DNA of 64,000 nt from Tachypleus tridentatus (taxonomy: Eukaryota; Arthropoda; Merostomata; Xiphosura; Limulidae). Shown here piece after piece: positions 1 to 11,612 of this stretch. The translations under genes and the position numbers were made by a program. The stretch spans positions 162,915,310-162,979,309 of the forward strand of contig NC_134837.1 of NCBI RefSeq assembly GCF_004210375.1, written 5' to 3'. Each line of letters begins with the position of its first letter. The first letter of the stretch is position 1. Under the pieces are notes generated by a model that was not told the DNA's origin, did not search any database, and worked only from the letters and a program-made list of their open reading frames with translations.

Positions 1-306
1 GCTGAAAATGAAAGCAAAAATTAAAGACATATGAAAATCAAACACACCATCTATTAGAGCAAAACATTATCTACCAAATGACATGAAATATGTTGCGAAA
101 GCGTTTCATTTATGAATATATTTTGTTACCTTGATAAAACGCTCACGAATTATTCCTCAACCCAATACATAAATGTGGTACGTTTATAAAACAAGCCATG
201 ACTCGCCAAATAAAAGCTATTTTCAAAAACAATTGTTAAATCAAATTTAGAAACTTGAATCTTATATATAAATAATAACTTACTCCTTTTTCCTTTCTTT
301 CAACAG

Positions 307-339
307 TTTCTTAATCTACCTCTAACTTCCAAGGAGAAG
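307..339 (+). other. Candidate 33-nt orphan exon
   Basis: A strong pyrimidine tract and AG (ctttctttcaacag) precede, and a consensus donor (AAG|gtgagt) follows, 33 nt that are open in only one frame (FLNLPLTSKEK). If real, it belongs to a gene whose other exons lie to the left of the window or are too diverged to see. I do not recognise the peptide. Confidence 0.25.
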
Positions 340-1195
340 GTGAGTACACCAAGTGGTAGGAAGTCAGGCTCCTCTTTACTTCCGCTTCAAGTCATTACCG
401 GAAACGCTACTTCCGATACAATGGTTTTTTATGACATCATGAAAAATAAAGGATACAAAACTGAATACTTGTGCTCTTCTTGGAATTAAGTTAATTTCTA
501 TATTGTCCTTTTCCTCATTTAACCTTGTGATTTAGGCTACTAATGTTTTCGTCTCAAATTAAAATAGCAGTTTTGTGGCTCGCTTACAACTATTTGCACT
601 TCACTCTCGTTCCAGCAACTTTTGCGATAAAAAGGTTTCCGACTTGCCCAGAATCATTCGAAGTTCTACAAATACACGTGCGTGCATATGGCACAAATAT
701 TTAAAATAACCTTGAAAACAACTGAAAATAATCCACTTCAAAGAAAATCAGATCTTTTTGTTATTTATACATAGTCACTTAATACATGTAGGTACGTAAT
801 AATTTGACATAACTGGTAACAGTGGGAGTTATTCCTGGCTCAACAAAATACTCGATATTTTAGCTGAGCAATCCTTAATCAAGCAGTCACTCTAGTCCCA
901 AATACGTCATGAAGTTTCTGTACACCTCTAACATAGCAATTCTGGCGTCTGTCCCTTGTCTTGAGCCAGAAAATGGGTATGAGATGCGCATGCTCTGCAC
1001 GACTAAAAGTTCATAATAGTTGTTTAACATTCACTGCAGAAAGTTGCATATATTGTCATATTGAAAAACAAATACTGTTCATCTCAATCATATATTTCAA
1101 AATAAGATGTTATTTCCAAGCACCTCAAATCCTTTTTGTGTGTTTGGTACATATAAAAACAAATCGTTATTTCTTTTTCTAAGAAATCACTAGTA
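340..1195. other. No recognised content
   Basis: AT-rich, short chance frames only; the 73-codon frame at 961 shows no splice context or family features. Confidence 0.7.
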
Positions 1196-1312
1196 GTTCA
1201 GTAGTAAGTCTAAGGGCTTATAACGCTAAACTTTGTGGTTCGATCACCGCGACGGACACAGCACGCATAGCCACTTGTGCAGCTTTAAACTTTACAACAA
1301 AGATGGTTGTTT
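1196..1312 (+). repeat. SINE-B copy, diverged
   Basis: TTCAGTAGTAAGTCTA, GCTTATAACGCTAAA and a GTGGTTCGATCACC box, then a decayed CTTGTGCAGCTTTAAAC end. Confidence 0.7.
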
Positions 1313-1656
1313 TTCCTCGAACATTGTTGATGTCATATTAATGAATGTCATAGCTGGTATAAATTTCTGTCGTATGTGTTATTTCATTTATCAAGAGTGT
1401 GAATAACAAGGTTTGATTGGTATTATTTTAGCAGAATGTTAAAAGTCTTTCACAAATATTCGCGACATGAATATATGAAAAATATACAGATTGTGACTTT
1501 GAACTCTGTATATTAATGAAATGTTGAACAATAGGTTGCCAGACAATCAAATTGTTCTTTCTGGTACAAATCGTGGCCATTAGGGGCAGGAATCATTCCA
1601 GAAAATAAAACGCCTTGAAATTTTACAGGAAATAATTAAAAAAAACTTTAACGAAA

Positions 1657-1841
1657 CGTTTGTTTGTTTGTTTTTCAATTTCGCACAAAGCAACACGAGG
1701 GCTATCTGTGCTAGCCGTCCCTAATTTAGCAGTGTAAGACTAGAGGGAAGGCAGCTAGTCATCACCACCCACCGCCAACGAATAGTGGGATTGACCGTCA
1801 CATTATAACACCCCCATGGTTGAAAGGGCGTTCGCGAAACG
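1657..1841 (-). repeat. SINE-A copy, head missing, internal deletion
   Basis: The GTTT tail, AATTTCGCACAAAG block and central domain are present. The body jumps from CACCGCCAAC straight to GAATAG, losing about 24 bp that lie between two CCAAC repeats in other copies. The tRNA-like head is absent. Confidence 0.85.
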
Positions 1842-2200
1842 AAATCTAGATTTCTAAGAATTTCTTTACCAACCTGTTTTTAGCTTCCTACAGTAATGTA
1901 ACAGTGTCAAGGTGGCTCTGAATTAAACAGTTAATTTTATACTGAATGATTTCAGCATCAGCTGATGTTTCACTTGTATTCCCGTACTCGGGAAAAAGTA
2001 ACAAGAAAAATGTAACACTTTTACTTAGAAAAACTAACAGAAAAAAGCTACTACCTCTGTCATACATTGTATTTACTTTAGTTATATCATGTTTTTACAC
2101 AGGATATTTATATATTTCTGTATTTGTTATTAATAAAATTAACATGATATACTATGTAGAATAAAAATACTTTAGTAGCTACTCTATTGGAATAGACAAT

Positions 2201-2466
2201 TTTTTTTTTTTAACTTTGTGCAAACTACACGAGGGCTATCTGTGCTAGTTGTCCCTAGTTTAGCAGAGTAGAGGAAAGGAAGCTAGTTATCACCACCTAC
2301 CGCCAAGACTTGAGCTACTTTTTTACCAACGAATAGTGGAATTGACCGTCACATTATAACGCCTCCACGGCTGAAAGGGCGAGCAAGTTTGGTTCGACGG
2401 GGATTCGAACCCGCGACCTTTAGATGACGAGTGGAACGCCTTAACCCACCTTGTCATGCCGGGCTC
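2201..2466 (-). repeat. SINE-A copy, near full length
   Basis: Runs from a T-rich tail through the central domain to the tRNA-like head with the B-box-type GGGGATTCGAACCC and the GTCATGCCGGGC terminus. Confidence 0.9.
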
Positions 2467-4204
2467 TCGATCAGACAAGAGTAGTAAAAGAGTTCGCGGG
2501 AGGAGTTATTGACTAGATGAATTCCCTTTAATCTAGCAAATCAAATATAGTGACGGTTTAGTGAAGATTGGCGCGAAAATGATGAAAACAACAACGAATT
2601 CTTCAGTGCTGATTTTACTTCATTATTGAAATAATATACTAGATTCTTACCTTCAGTTCAGTATTTTAAAAGGCGTGATTTTTCCCCCTTCTCAACAGCA
2701 TAATGATATTTACACTATAAAAAGTAGTACAATGAAAATGTGAATCTATTCTAAATAATATCGAAACTGTTCAACTATTTTCTCGTATTTTTGTTGTTTG
2801 TTTTGCTTAATTCTTCTTGTGAATGATATTATTATTATCTGAACGAAGAGGTCTCAGCAATGTCTCATAGTCAACGCGCTCGACTAACAATTTGCACGTC
2901 GTGAGGTCAAAACCCATCTCTGAACATGTTTCTTCTTTCAGCCATGCGGTCGTTATGATATTACATCAATTATTTATTAGACAAGGAGAAGCTTCAGAGC
3001 TAGCCGAGAATGCTGCCTCACTTTTGCCTTTTATCTTGTATAATTAGTAAAAACTTGTAAATTTATAATGTTGTAATTGCTTTTAGAGCATTAAGGCTGT
3101 GCCACTGGGGGCATTAATAAATTAACTTTTAATACTAGATATCGTGTTTTGATACCCGTGATGTGCAGAGCACAGACAACACATTCTGTAGCTATGGGCT
3201 TAAACGTAAACAAACAAACAAACCATTTATCAATAATAAAAAAATAAAAATTTATATACAAAATATGACGTAGTTATACAGAAACAAACGTATGTAACTA
3301 AATGTTAAATTTGTAAGAAATATAACAATGAATACGAATACGGCTTATAGTACATGTCACATTTTATTTACAAGTTCTAACGTTTCGAAATAACTTATTC
3401 TATCATAAGCGTAATCTGAATATCGTGTTACAAAGATTATAATCAACGAAAATTATAATATAATAATAGAATCAATACTTTACTTAGTTGTTAAAAGAAA
3501 ACTAAATGTACGGATAAAATAGATACACGTATATATATGAATGTACATATAACACAACAACTGAGTTAAGTGTGAAAATTTAGCACAATTTTAGATCTAA
3601 AGAGCTTCTGAATCGATGGGCGGTCTTAAGCTATGAGTGATCGTTCCTGTTTGTTGTTTGTTTTTAATAAGAAATATGTTCATTATTATACATAGTATAC
3701 TGAGTGAATCTGTTTAACGGAGAAGAAAACAATCAAAAATCGTGTGCTGCTTTTGGTTATATGGACATAACGTTCAGACACATAACAACGCCCACATGAA
3801 TACAACACGTACATCTGCATGTAGCTATCACGTCACCGCTTTCAAAGGGTTCTCGAAATGATGTTCAGTTACTGCCCAGTTGTCATAGATGCGTTAGCCA
3901 TATTATTTTATGATTTATTTTCAAGTGTTTATGGCCCTCTACACGTTAAAATGTGAACAGTGTTTAAGTTAATTTTCTTTTGGGGCCTAATTAACTTCTA
4001 AAATCAACGTTGTTTTGTTGTTTTTCATGACAACCTACCACTGTTAATAAAGAAAACCACTATTAGGCTTTTCTAGGTTTTGGTGAGGGAAATATGCTAA
4101 AATACGTTTTAACTCGGTACACTTGATTAATATTAATGTTTTTTAATGTTAATCGCAGAGTGTAATTTCGTGCTATGACTAATTTTAACAGTCTTTCAAA
4201 GTTT
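2467..4204. other. Mostly no recognised content
   Basis: Apart from the SINE-C copy at 3086-3222, no gene or repeat is recognised. Near 2870-2920 a CTCGACTAAC...GTCAAAACCC run is faintly tRNA-SINE-like. Confidence 0.65.
3086..3222 (+). repeat. SINE-C copy
   Basis: GCTGTGCCACTGGGGG, a diverged middle, TTTTGATACCCGTGATGTGC, GAGCACAGACAACACATTC and an AAACAAACAAACAAAC tail. Confidence 0.75.
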
Positions 4205-4470
4205 GATGTGTTAATTGTGTTGAATTTCGCATAAAACAACCTGAGAACTATTTGTATTTGCTGTCCCTGATTCAGAACTGATAAATAAGAAGCAAACAAA
4301 CTAGTCAATATCCGTCGACAACTCGGAATACACTCTTTATCAAAGAAAAGCAAGATTAACCGCCACTTTGTAATGCCCCTACGGCTGGAAGGGCGAACAT
4401 TGTCAGTGACTGGACTCAAATCCGTCAGCCGCTTATTGCGAAACGATTACCCTAATCACAAAGTCATGTT
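4205..4470 (-). repeat. SINE-A copy, strongly diverged
   Basis: TTGAATTTCGCATAAAACAA, CTGTCCCTGA, and GCCCCTACGGCTGGAAGGGCGA keep the family order, with a degraded head. The 118-codon open frame here on the minus strand is a by-product of this SINE. Confidence 0.7.
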
Positions 4471-4631
4471 ACTTGTGACACTTTTGGGATGTTAAATATG
4501 TTAAAATATTGAGTTATCAGGAATAGGAGGTTTAATTTTATGTGTTTGAAAGTATCTTAGGACTTTTTTTCAAATCAACAACTATTCAGACGTTATTCTA
4601 TTATAATAACGATGATGTGTAGGTTTTGTTT

Positions 4632-4745
4632 GTTTGTTTGTTTACAGCAAAAAAGCATCAGACTATCTGCTGTGACCACCACAAAGAATCGAACTCCGGA
4701 TTTTAGCCTTGCAATTTCGTAGGCTTATCGATGTCCAGCCGAGTA
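4632..4745 (-). repeat. SINE-B copy
   Basis: After a GTTTGTTTGTTTGTTT run: ACAGCAAAAAAGCATCAGAC, TATCTGCTGTGACCACC and GAATCGAACTCCGG (inverse B box). Confidence 0.75.
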
Positions 4746-6793
4746 ACACAGTGTGTACGAGTCGTATGAAACAGTAAGAAAACGCTGTCATTAAAGGATG
4801 CTTAAAGAGTGAGCCATTGGCCTTCTTTTTTGTTATTTTATCTTTAATTGCATTTATAAAATAACCCTATCGACCTATAGTTTAAGCCTGAAGGCCCCTA
4901 ATATTTAACTTAGTAATTATCGATTTCTATTAAAATTCATACAAAAGTAAAACTGAACTATACTTTAATATTAGAATAGAATCTATACATCTATCATCCC
5001 AAGGATTTATCTTTGATATAAATTGTACTTAGCAGTTTAGTGTTATCCACTCCATTTATAACCTATAACTATTGAATCTTAATTAGTCTGAAAAAAGTAG
5101 ACAGTTATATAGAGAAATTAATGACATCTGTTATACTAAATGTGGTACCCACAACACATTTTGGTTGTTCTACAAGTTAAAAATAGAAAAACACACCATC
5201 CAGGTATTATTAAATCGTTCTCTGTGCAGTAAATCAAAATATAGAGCTATACAGTATTACATTACTTATATATCATCCAACACCTTCTAAGGAAGAGTTA
5301 GAAACATAAAATAATAATGACCAAGGACAAAATGTAACTTGGACACTACCAAGTTTGCTGTATAATATAACTAGTTTCCCTATTGTAAAAATTGTAATGT
5401 TCTCGCCGAAAGTAAATGATTACATACCACACTATTTCTTGGTTAATTTAATCTCTATAAAACTCTGCTTTAATATATTTTAGAATTCATTGTAATGATA
5501 ATGTATCTTGAGAGAATTATATCGGAGAGTGCGCTGGCGTACTCTAAGTGGGGATGGCACGGAAGTCCGTGTTAAAGTAACACAAAAGTCATCTGGATTT
5601 TCTTCTCTACGGATCATCAGAAACTTAATGCGAAAAGCTACCTGTGCCAGGTTGATTCATTTCCGGTGTATATGCCGCATGTCAACTATTCAGAGGGTCA
5701 CAAAGTCACAAGCCGACGAATAGATAAAACCGAGATTTCTTACTTCGTTCATCATCTTTCTTCAACAAACCTAACGCTTACCTAGTTCTAGCGGTTCTTT
5801 CTTCAACAAACCTAACGCTTACCTAGTTCTAGCGGTAACTATTATTTTGTCATCAGTTGATGGAGTAAAACAGTCTTCACGATCTTTGACTACATATTTT
5901 ATTGTTATATTATACAAACTTTATAGGGCTTTTGAAAACGCTTTCAAACATAGTTTCTCACGTACGTCATCTTGTGACAAAAAAGTAAACATACAATATT
6001 AGGAAAAAATATCGCTAAATAAAAAAACTATGTAGGGCTAGCTATTGAATTTTAAAAACGGAACCAAACAAAAAAGAAAAAATGATGGACATATCACTTG
6101 ATCCAGCTAATAATCACATAGCAAAGAACTTGAGGTGGACAAGAATAAATTTTCTTATGGATGTGGAATACTCTCCTGAACTCTTTCAGGCATTTAAGAC
6201 TAAAAAATTGAACCATAGCCTTAAAATTCAAAGCAGCTGATAACGTTGGCTTGACTGGTGTCTCCGAAGTGTAAGTAGCTTGATACTGAATATTACCGAA
6301 ACTGAGGGGTTTAAGATCTTATGATGAAGAAGTTCTGCAAAAAAAGTACCCATGTTAGCATTATCCATTGTTCTGAAAACCCATTATGAAAATGTGGATG
6401 GCAGATGATTCTTGTAAGTTAGACCAGCCTCAGTGTCAGATAAAACAACAGATTTCTCAACAGGAGCTGCATACTGCTTCTGTTACGTACCCTTTCCAAA
6501 ATCGACCAGTTTGTTGTGACATTACACTACTTACAAAATGCCAAACGTTTTATTCACCCTAACTTAATACAGATTGTGGTTGTCACGTGGCTTGCCATCA
6601 TTGGAATATAATGGATGCTGAAGGATGGAATCATGCAAGTATGAGAGAATGTTTCGTAATAATGGTAATTGTGAGAATGAAAGAGTGGAGGTCAATATTC
6701 TCATTGACTGTTGACTGTTCTCATTATGCTGTTTAATGCAGTGATTTGGGTTGACGGAATTGTTCTTCTATGCACAGAACTATATGGATGTAA
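4746..6793. other. Unrecognised sequence before the transposon
   Basis: Contains the 41-bp tandem duplication. Base composition from about 5500 to 6790 is less AT-rich than the neighbours, but frames are short and I recognise no protein family; it could be an old unclassified repeat. Confidence 0.6.
5755..5836. repeat. Perfect 41-bp tandem duplication
   Basis: Two identical copies, 5755-5795 and 5796-5836, beginning TCTTTCTTCAACAAACC. No difference between copies, so the event is recent or the copies were assembled identically by error. Confidence 0.95.
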
Positions 6794-7032
6794 TAACACT
6801 ATGTAACAAAACTTTTACTTTTTCTTGTTCCTGGACAGAAAGTGTTATTTCCCAATTGCTTATGACTAAAGTATATGTAAAAGACCTATTTTTCTCTTCA
6901 AACTTTGCTTTTATGACCTGGGTAATGAAATTTTTAAATTTATCCATTTTCCAGAACATTCCAGGTGGAATCAGTGCTGAGTAGCTGATAGAAAATTTTC
7001 TTAAACTTACAAGAATTTTCAAGAACTTTCTA

Positions 7033-8216
7033 CATGGTGTTCGGAAAGTCACTGTGCAGTTTTGTAGTCATATTTTATTATATTTCACATTTTGATCCCA
7101 AAATGGTTTTAACAACTGAAGAACGTGTATGGCTTGTAAAACACGTATTCCGAGAAGATGGTAGATACACAGATGTGGTGCGACAGCCATTTACTGAGAA
7201 ATTTCCAGATACACCTGTTCTACATCGCAATGCAGTTCGTAACCTTGTTGATGAGTTTCGGGAAACAGGATCAATGGATGATGCCAAACGCTGTGGAAGG
7301 CCAGCAAAGCTATCGGAGGAAAAACTGTTGGTTATTTTTGACAGTGTGATGCAGAGTCCATCAAAACCATTACGAAAGTTAGCTCAACAGCATGATATTG
7401 GTCTTCAAAGTGCTCATAAGGCCGTCAAAAAGAAATTAAAGCTCTCACCATACAAAATAATGGCGGTACAAGAACTGGAAGCAACTGATAATGAAAAACG
7501 AATACGCTATTGCAGATGGTTTAACCGATTTATCGAAGAGAATACAGCTAATGGGTTGGATGTGACCTTTCTCATCGACGAAGCATGGTTCCATCTCCCG
7601 GGTTACGTTAATTCACAAAATTCAAGACTGCGGTCATCCGATAATCCTCACAGTTTGCACGAAACACCCCAACATGATTTCAAGGTTTCTGTGTGTGGGT
7701 TACGATTTCCAGACGTCGAATTGTTGGCCCTATTTTCTTTATGAACACAATAAACAGCGAGCGCTATTGTTCGGAGATTCTTCACACCTTCATCGGTTAG
7801 ATGACAAGTGATGAAATCAATTACTCATGGTTTCAACAGGATGGTGCTACTGCCCACACATCTCACAAATCTATGCGGTTATTAAAGGAATGTTTTGGAG
7901 ACCGCATTATTTCCAAAGATGTGTGGCCCCGACGCTCACCAGACTTTTATCTATGGGGAACAGCAAAATTTGCAGTGTATCGAGATCGTCCGCTACTTGA
8001 AAGTAGCGATAACAGCATTCTTTCAGTTTGTTTCAAGACAGCAACTGATAGCGGTGTTTAGAAACAAAATAAGAAGGATCCAGGCCTGTATGGATGTCAA
8101 CAGGGGTCACTTTCAACATTTTTTATAACTGTCATTCATATTTACCTCCTGTATTCTATATTGAAACATGTCTGTTAATAAATATATAAGTGCACAGTGA
8201 CTTTCAGAACACCCTG
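7033..8216 (+). mobile_element. Mariner/IS630-type transposon nested in the older element
   Basis: 1184 bp, flanked by TA at 7031-7032 and 8217-8218. The ends 7033-7058 and 8191-8216 are inverted repeats matching at 24 of 26 positions; both carry GGTGTTC then GAAAGTCACTGTGCA. Removing the element restores the run CTTTC-TA-GAATG of the host transposon, so the insertion boundary is exact. Confidence 0.93.
7103..8128 (+). pseudogene. Mariner-family transposase, inactivated
   Basis: Starts MVLTTEERVWLVKHVF. The N-terminal paired helix-turn-helix DNA-binding region (to about residue 115) includes FRETGS and GRPAKL. The first catalytic Asp lies in TFLIDEAWFHL. The second lies in SWFQQDGATAHT near 7830-7865. 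The copy is broken by a frame change near 7700, an in-frame TAG at 7798, and a further frame change near 7990; it ends RGHFQHFL. After RRSPD about five residues that the family carries (LTPPD, from memory) are missing, which removes the expected third catalytic Asp. It is therefore dead both by frame and by active site. Because frame damage is moderate and the ends are 92% alike, it is younger than the element around it. Confidence 0.9.
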
Positions 8217-8364
8217 TAGAATGTTTTAGAACTTACAAGAATTTTCAAGAACCTTTTATAATTTTCTAGAACTTTCAATAGTAATATATATACCAGGGGC
8301 TCACCACTTCAGTTTATTTCCAGCTGTCTAAGTGAACACATAGACCTATCTGATTTTATAAGAG

Positions 8365-10230
8365 ATGGCATCAAAAAGCTGCAAGCATTCTCCAGACGCA
8401 TTCTGCTACGTATGAGGGCAATTTATCAAAACAAGAGAGAAAATGTGCTCTGTGACAGCATCTGCTAAAATGTATGAAGCCTAAAAGACATATTTTGGCA
8501 TGTTTGTCGGGGATCAAGAAAAACCCGGGGCAACTGCAAAAAAAAAAAACACACCAAAAACTCTAGAAGGTAAGATGGACAATTTTTGCTTGCTTGAATA
8601 GTAAGATTTTATATTATACAAATGTTAAACCTTTTAAAATTTAAATGTTTTAAATTATTTTTTAATTTCCAATACTTTGAAAAATATCACATATACAATA
8701 TTTTGCATGAACCTCTTACACATTAGATGTGGATGAAATAAATTTATTCTTTATAATAATTTTATTTTGCTCTTTTGCAGGACGATACAAATGGGAAAAG
8801 AGAGCCATGAAGTTTGCTATTCCAAGTATTTGGCGAGAACCCACTGACCACTTAAGCAATTGCTACTTCTGCAAGGTGGAACCTTCTAAACATCAGGCTG
8901 GCAAGAATGCATCTGCTATCATGTATCTGTACCTTCCATCATCCAGTGCCACACTGCCCCGACTCCCTGTACCTACTCCGCCAGAGAGAGAGCAGCCATC
9001 CTCAGAAGAGAGCAGCAAATTAGAAGAGGAGGTAGACGTTGAAGACCCAGGTTACAATTTCAGAGGTGCAGCTGGTGAGAGAAACCCATACTACCACAAC
9101 CAAAGAGACCTCAATGACTGGATCAGAGATCTTGGTCAACAAAGTCAAATGCCGAGCTTTTGACATCTAGGCTCAGGAAGTGGGATTTATTAGATGAAAG
9201 TGTGCAAGTCGCAAGTCAGAGGAAGCGTCACTGACATATTTCAAGCTTCTTCACTCGTCAAGATGGGCTCTGTTTCTGCTATGATGCATCCGATCTGTGC
9301 GAGGCAATTGGAATTGTCTGCAACCCGAACAAGTGGTGCCTCTTCAATGATAGCTCATCCAGAAGCCTCAATGCTGTGCTGCTCCATAATGGGAATAAGC
9401 ATTCGTTTCTTCCTCTGGCTCATTCGGTGTACCTCAAGGAGGAATACAACAGCGTCAAGACCTTGCTAGAAGCCTTGAAGTATGATGAGTATGGCTGGGA
9501 GGTTACCGGAGACTTCAAAATGGTGGCATTCCTGATGGGTCTGTAAAGAGGCTTTACCAAGTTTCCTGTTATCTTTGCCTTTGGGACAGCAGGGACACTG
9601 CAAAACACTACAATAGGAAGCACTTGCCACAACTGATCGGGTTCTTTGTGGGGAGACCCAATGCCAAATGTGAGCCACAAGTGAACCTCCAGAAGGTGTT
9701 ATTGGGTCTTATGAAACAATTTGTCACAGCTCTTGATAAAGAGTCTGCACCCTTAAAGTACCTTCAAGACTTCTTCCCTAAGCTGTCTGAGGCAAAGGTC
9801 AAAGCTGATGTCATCGTTGAACCACAAATAAAGAAGATCCTGAAGAGCACAGAATTCCCAAGGAAGCTCAGTAAGAAGGAAACAAAACCTTGAGGCAGCT
9901 TTGTCGCGGTGGTTCGGGGCTTCTTTGGCAATCACAAGGCCGAAAAATTATATGGGACTGACTGAGGCTGTGGTGAAGAACTACGGCAAAACGGGCTGCA
10001 GGATGTCCTTGAAAGTCCATATCCTTGACACTCATCTTGATAAATTCAAGAAGAACGTGGAATCCTACTCAGAGGGGCAAGGCGAGCACTTCTACCAAGA
10101 TATACTGGACTTTGAACGCCGCTAACAAGGAGCGTGTAACGAAAACATGATGTGAAACTATATTCGGGGAGTGATACGTGAAAGTGATTTACATGTATTT
10201 ATGCTAAAGTTATATAAACTACTGAACTAA
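8365..10230 (+). pseudogene. Decayed transposon protein, starts MASKSCKHSPDAFCY
   Basis: Reading frame of the unclassified element. Exon 1 (8365-8569) opens MASKSCKHSPDAFCY and reaches GDQEKP then KTLEG, with in-frame stops after YV and after MYEA. Exon 2 begins at 8781 with RYKWEKRAMKF, followed by IWREPTDH, a C-x2-C (CYFC) pair, an acidic Ser/Glu-rich linker to about 9050, then DLNDWIRDLG. Later blocks move between frames: LLDESVQV, SSFFTRQDGLCF, VKTLLEALKYDEYGWEV, KQFVTALDKES, YLQDFFPKLSEAKVKA, CRMSLKVHILDTHLDKFK and DILDFERR, ending near a TAA at 10228. Order and content match the family protein I recall, about 500 residues long. Several frame changes and stops make this copy dead. Function is unknown; transposase is inferred from its place between inverted ends. 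Confidence 0.7.
8570..8780 (+). other. Intron inside the unclassified transposon gene
   Basis: A 211-bp intron: donor gtaaga after CTAGAAG, acceptor ttttgctcttttgcag. Splicing joins KTLEG to RYKWEKRAMKF, matching the continuous family protein as I recall it. It is flanked by coding sequence on both sides, so it is not an insertion scar. Confidence 0.6.
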
Positions 10231-10647
10231 ACATTTTTAGATTTTGAGTAGTTTTCGATATTTACATGTAAATCTTGATTCATATGTTGTTTTATTCAGA
10301 CCTATGTAAATGAAAATGTGCAAATTAGCCCATTTTTACATAGAAAATAGGTTAATTTGTAAATTTCATTATCCAGGTCACAAAAGCAAATTTTAAATGG
10401 AATTATGGCAATTTTTTGTACTTTTACAACATGATAAATTAAGAAATAACACATACTATCCAGGACAAAATTTGTGTTAGATCGTATAATTTTCAGGGTT
10501 CAGAACATTAAGCCTTCCAACTACCAACAGATAGAACAAGACGATAAAAGTAGAGTACTTTCAACGTATGGATGAACTGTATGAATTTTGTGTAATGTGC
10601 TGCCACTTTTGAGCGTCTGATGGACTTTGCATTTACCCTTTTATGGA

Positions 10648-11215
10648 GGAGTCGATATAATATACACGAGTTAAGTAATTATACTATAACTTTGATGCAG
10701 TATGTATACCTTGACAAAATTTGGTAGGCTTTTAGTAAAGCTCACAAGTTTTTTGCATACAAAAAATCAGTTTTAATGAAGTATTTTTATTAAAGATTTG
10801 TTTGTCAAAATATCGAGTTTGTTTCTTTACCAGTTCGAGTGCAAAGTGATTTTCGTGTTATGATTAAAAACTATCCTCTATACCGCCCCCAAAAAATCTA
10901 AAATATTAATTGTGTAATCCAAAAAACCTTCTATATACTTTTTCAAACGTTTGCTTTCAGCAAAACTTTATATTTTCTCTGTTATTTTCCGTACCCTAAC
11001 TTTATGGAGTCTGTCAACTTTACTGACCTTGTAAATCCAAAAATTAGAGAAAAAATATAAATTATACTTTTTCCATTCTACAATGACTACATTTTATAAC
11101 ACAAAAATAAATATTTTGTCTAAATAATTAAATATCATAACATAATATATATATATATGTATAATTACTATTACTCTACTGACCTAACAAAAGTTGTACT
11201 GATTTCACGCACATG
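10648..11215. repeat. Dispersed repeat, copy 1 of 2
   Basis: About 570 bp that aligns by eye in the same direction with 45972-46560, with shared runs such as ACTATAACTTT, GGCTTTTAGTAAAG-type, AAAGATTTGTTTGT, CAAAGTGATTT and GTGTTATGATTAAAAA-type sequence. No open frame and no inverted ends seen. It begins 170 bp past the end of the unclassified transposon. Confidence 0.75.
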
Positions 11216-11612
11216 CTCTCATATTACTGTATCCAATAGTATAAAACTGACCTTAAGTCTTTATAAAGTGACTTGTGCTCTAGTGGTGAAAATAATCATA
11301 TTTCAATTATTATACATTATAGAAAAGTAAATAAATAAGTAATACAAACAGTGATATTTTTAAGAGACGATGATTTTTTTCTTTATACAAGTGGAGAATA
11401 TGAAGAGAAATGTTGTTTTTTTTTTTAGGTTTTATATTATAAAACTATATCGATACCATATAATTACATTATAATTTACCATGTTTGGTAAATAAGCTGA
11501 ATTATTTTCTAAAAACTACGTAATTTCGAGCAGACTAAAGACAAAACCTGTGAGCTTGAAATCTAAATTTGAAAGAATGAGATAGTTTCCAAGCAAATTG
11601 AAATGACTAAGA

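Larger units (their letters stand above)
6794..10479 (+). mobile_element. Unclassified DNA transposon with inverted ends of about 145-160 bp, split by a mariner
   Basis: The left end (about 6794-6950) and right end (about 10335-10479) are inverted copies of each other. Shared blocks include TAACAC at the tip, TCCTGGA, GTGTTATTTC, and TTTGCTTTT followed by GACCTGG and TAATGAAATTT. Without the 1184-bp mariner insertion the element would be about 2.5 kb. It encodes the Cys-rich, intron-containing reading frame at 8365-10230. The same ends bound a short derivative at 31936-32369. I could not define a target-site duplication. The protein type is one I recall as a highly repeated 'uncharacterized protein' in chelicerates, aphids and hydra. 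I cannot assign it to a named superfamily; no DDE triad is evident to me. Confidence 0.75.

Noticed and set aside
4063-4419. 118-codon open frame on the minus strand
   Set aside because: It largely overlies a diverged SINE-A copy and shows no protein motif.
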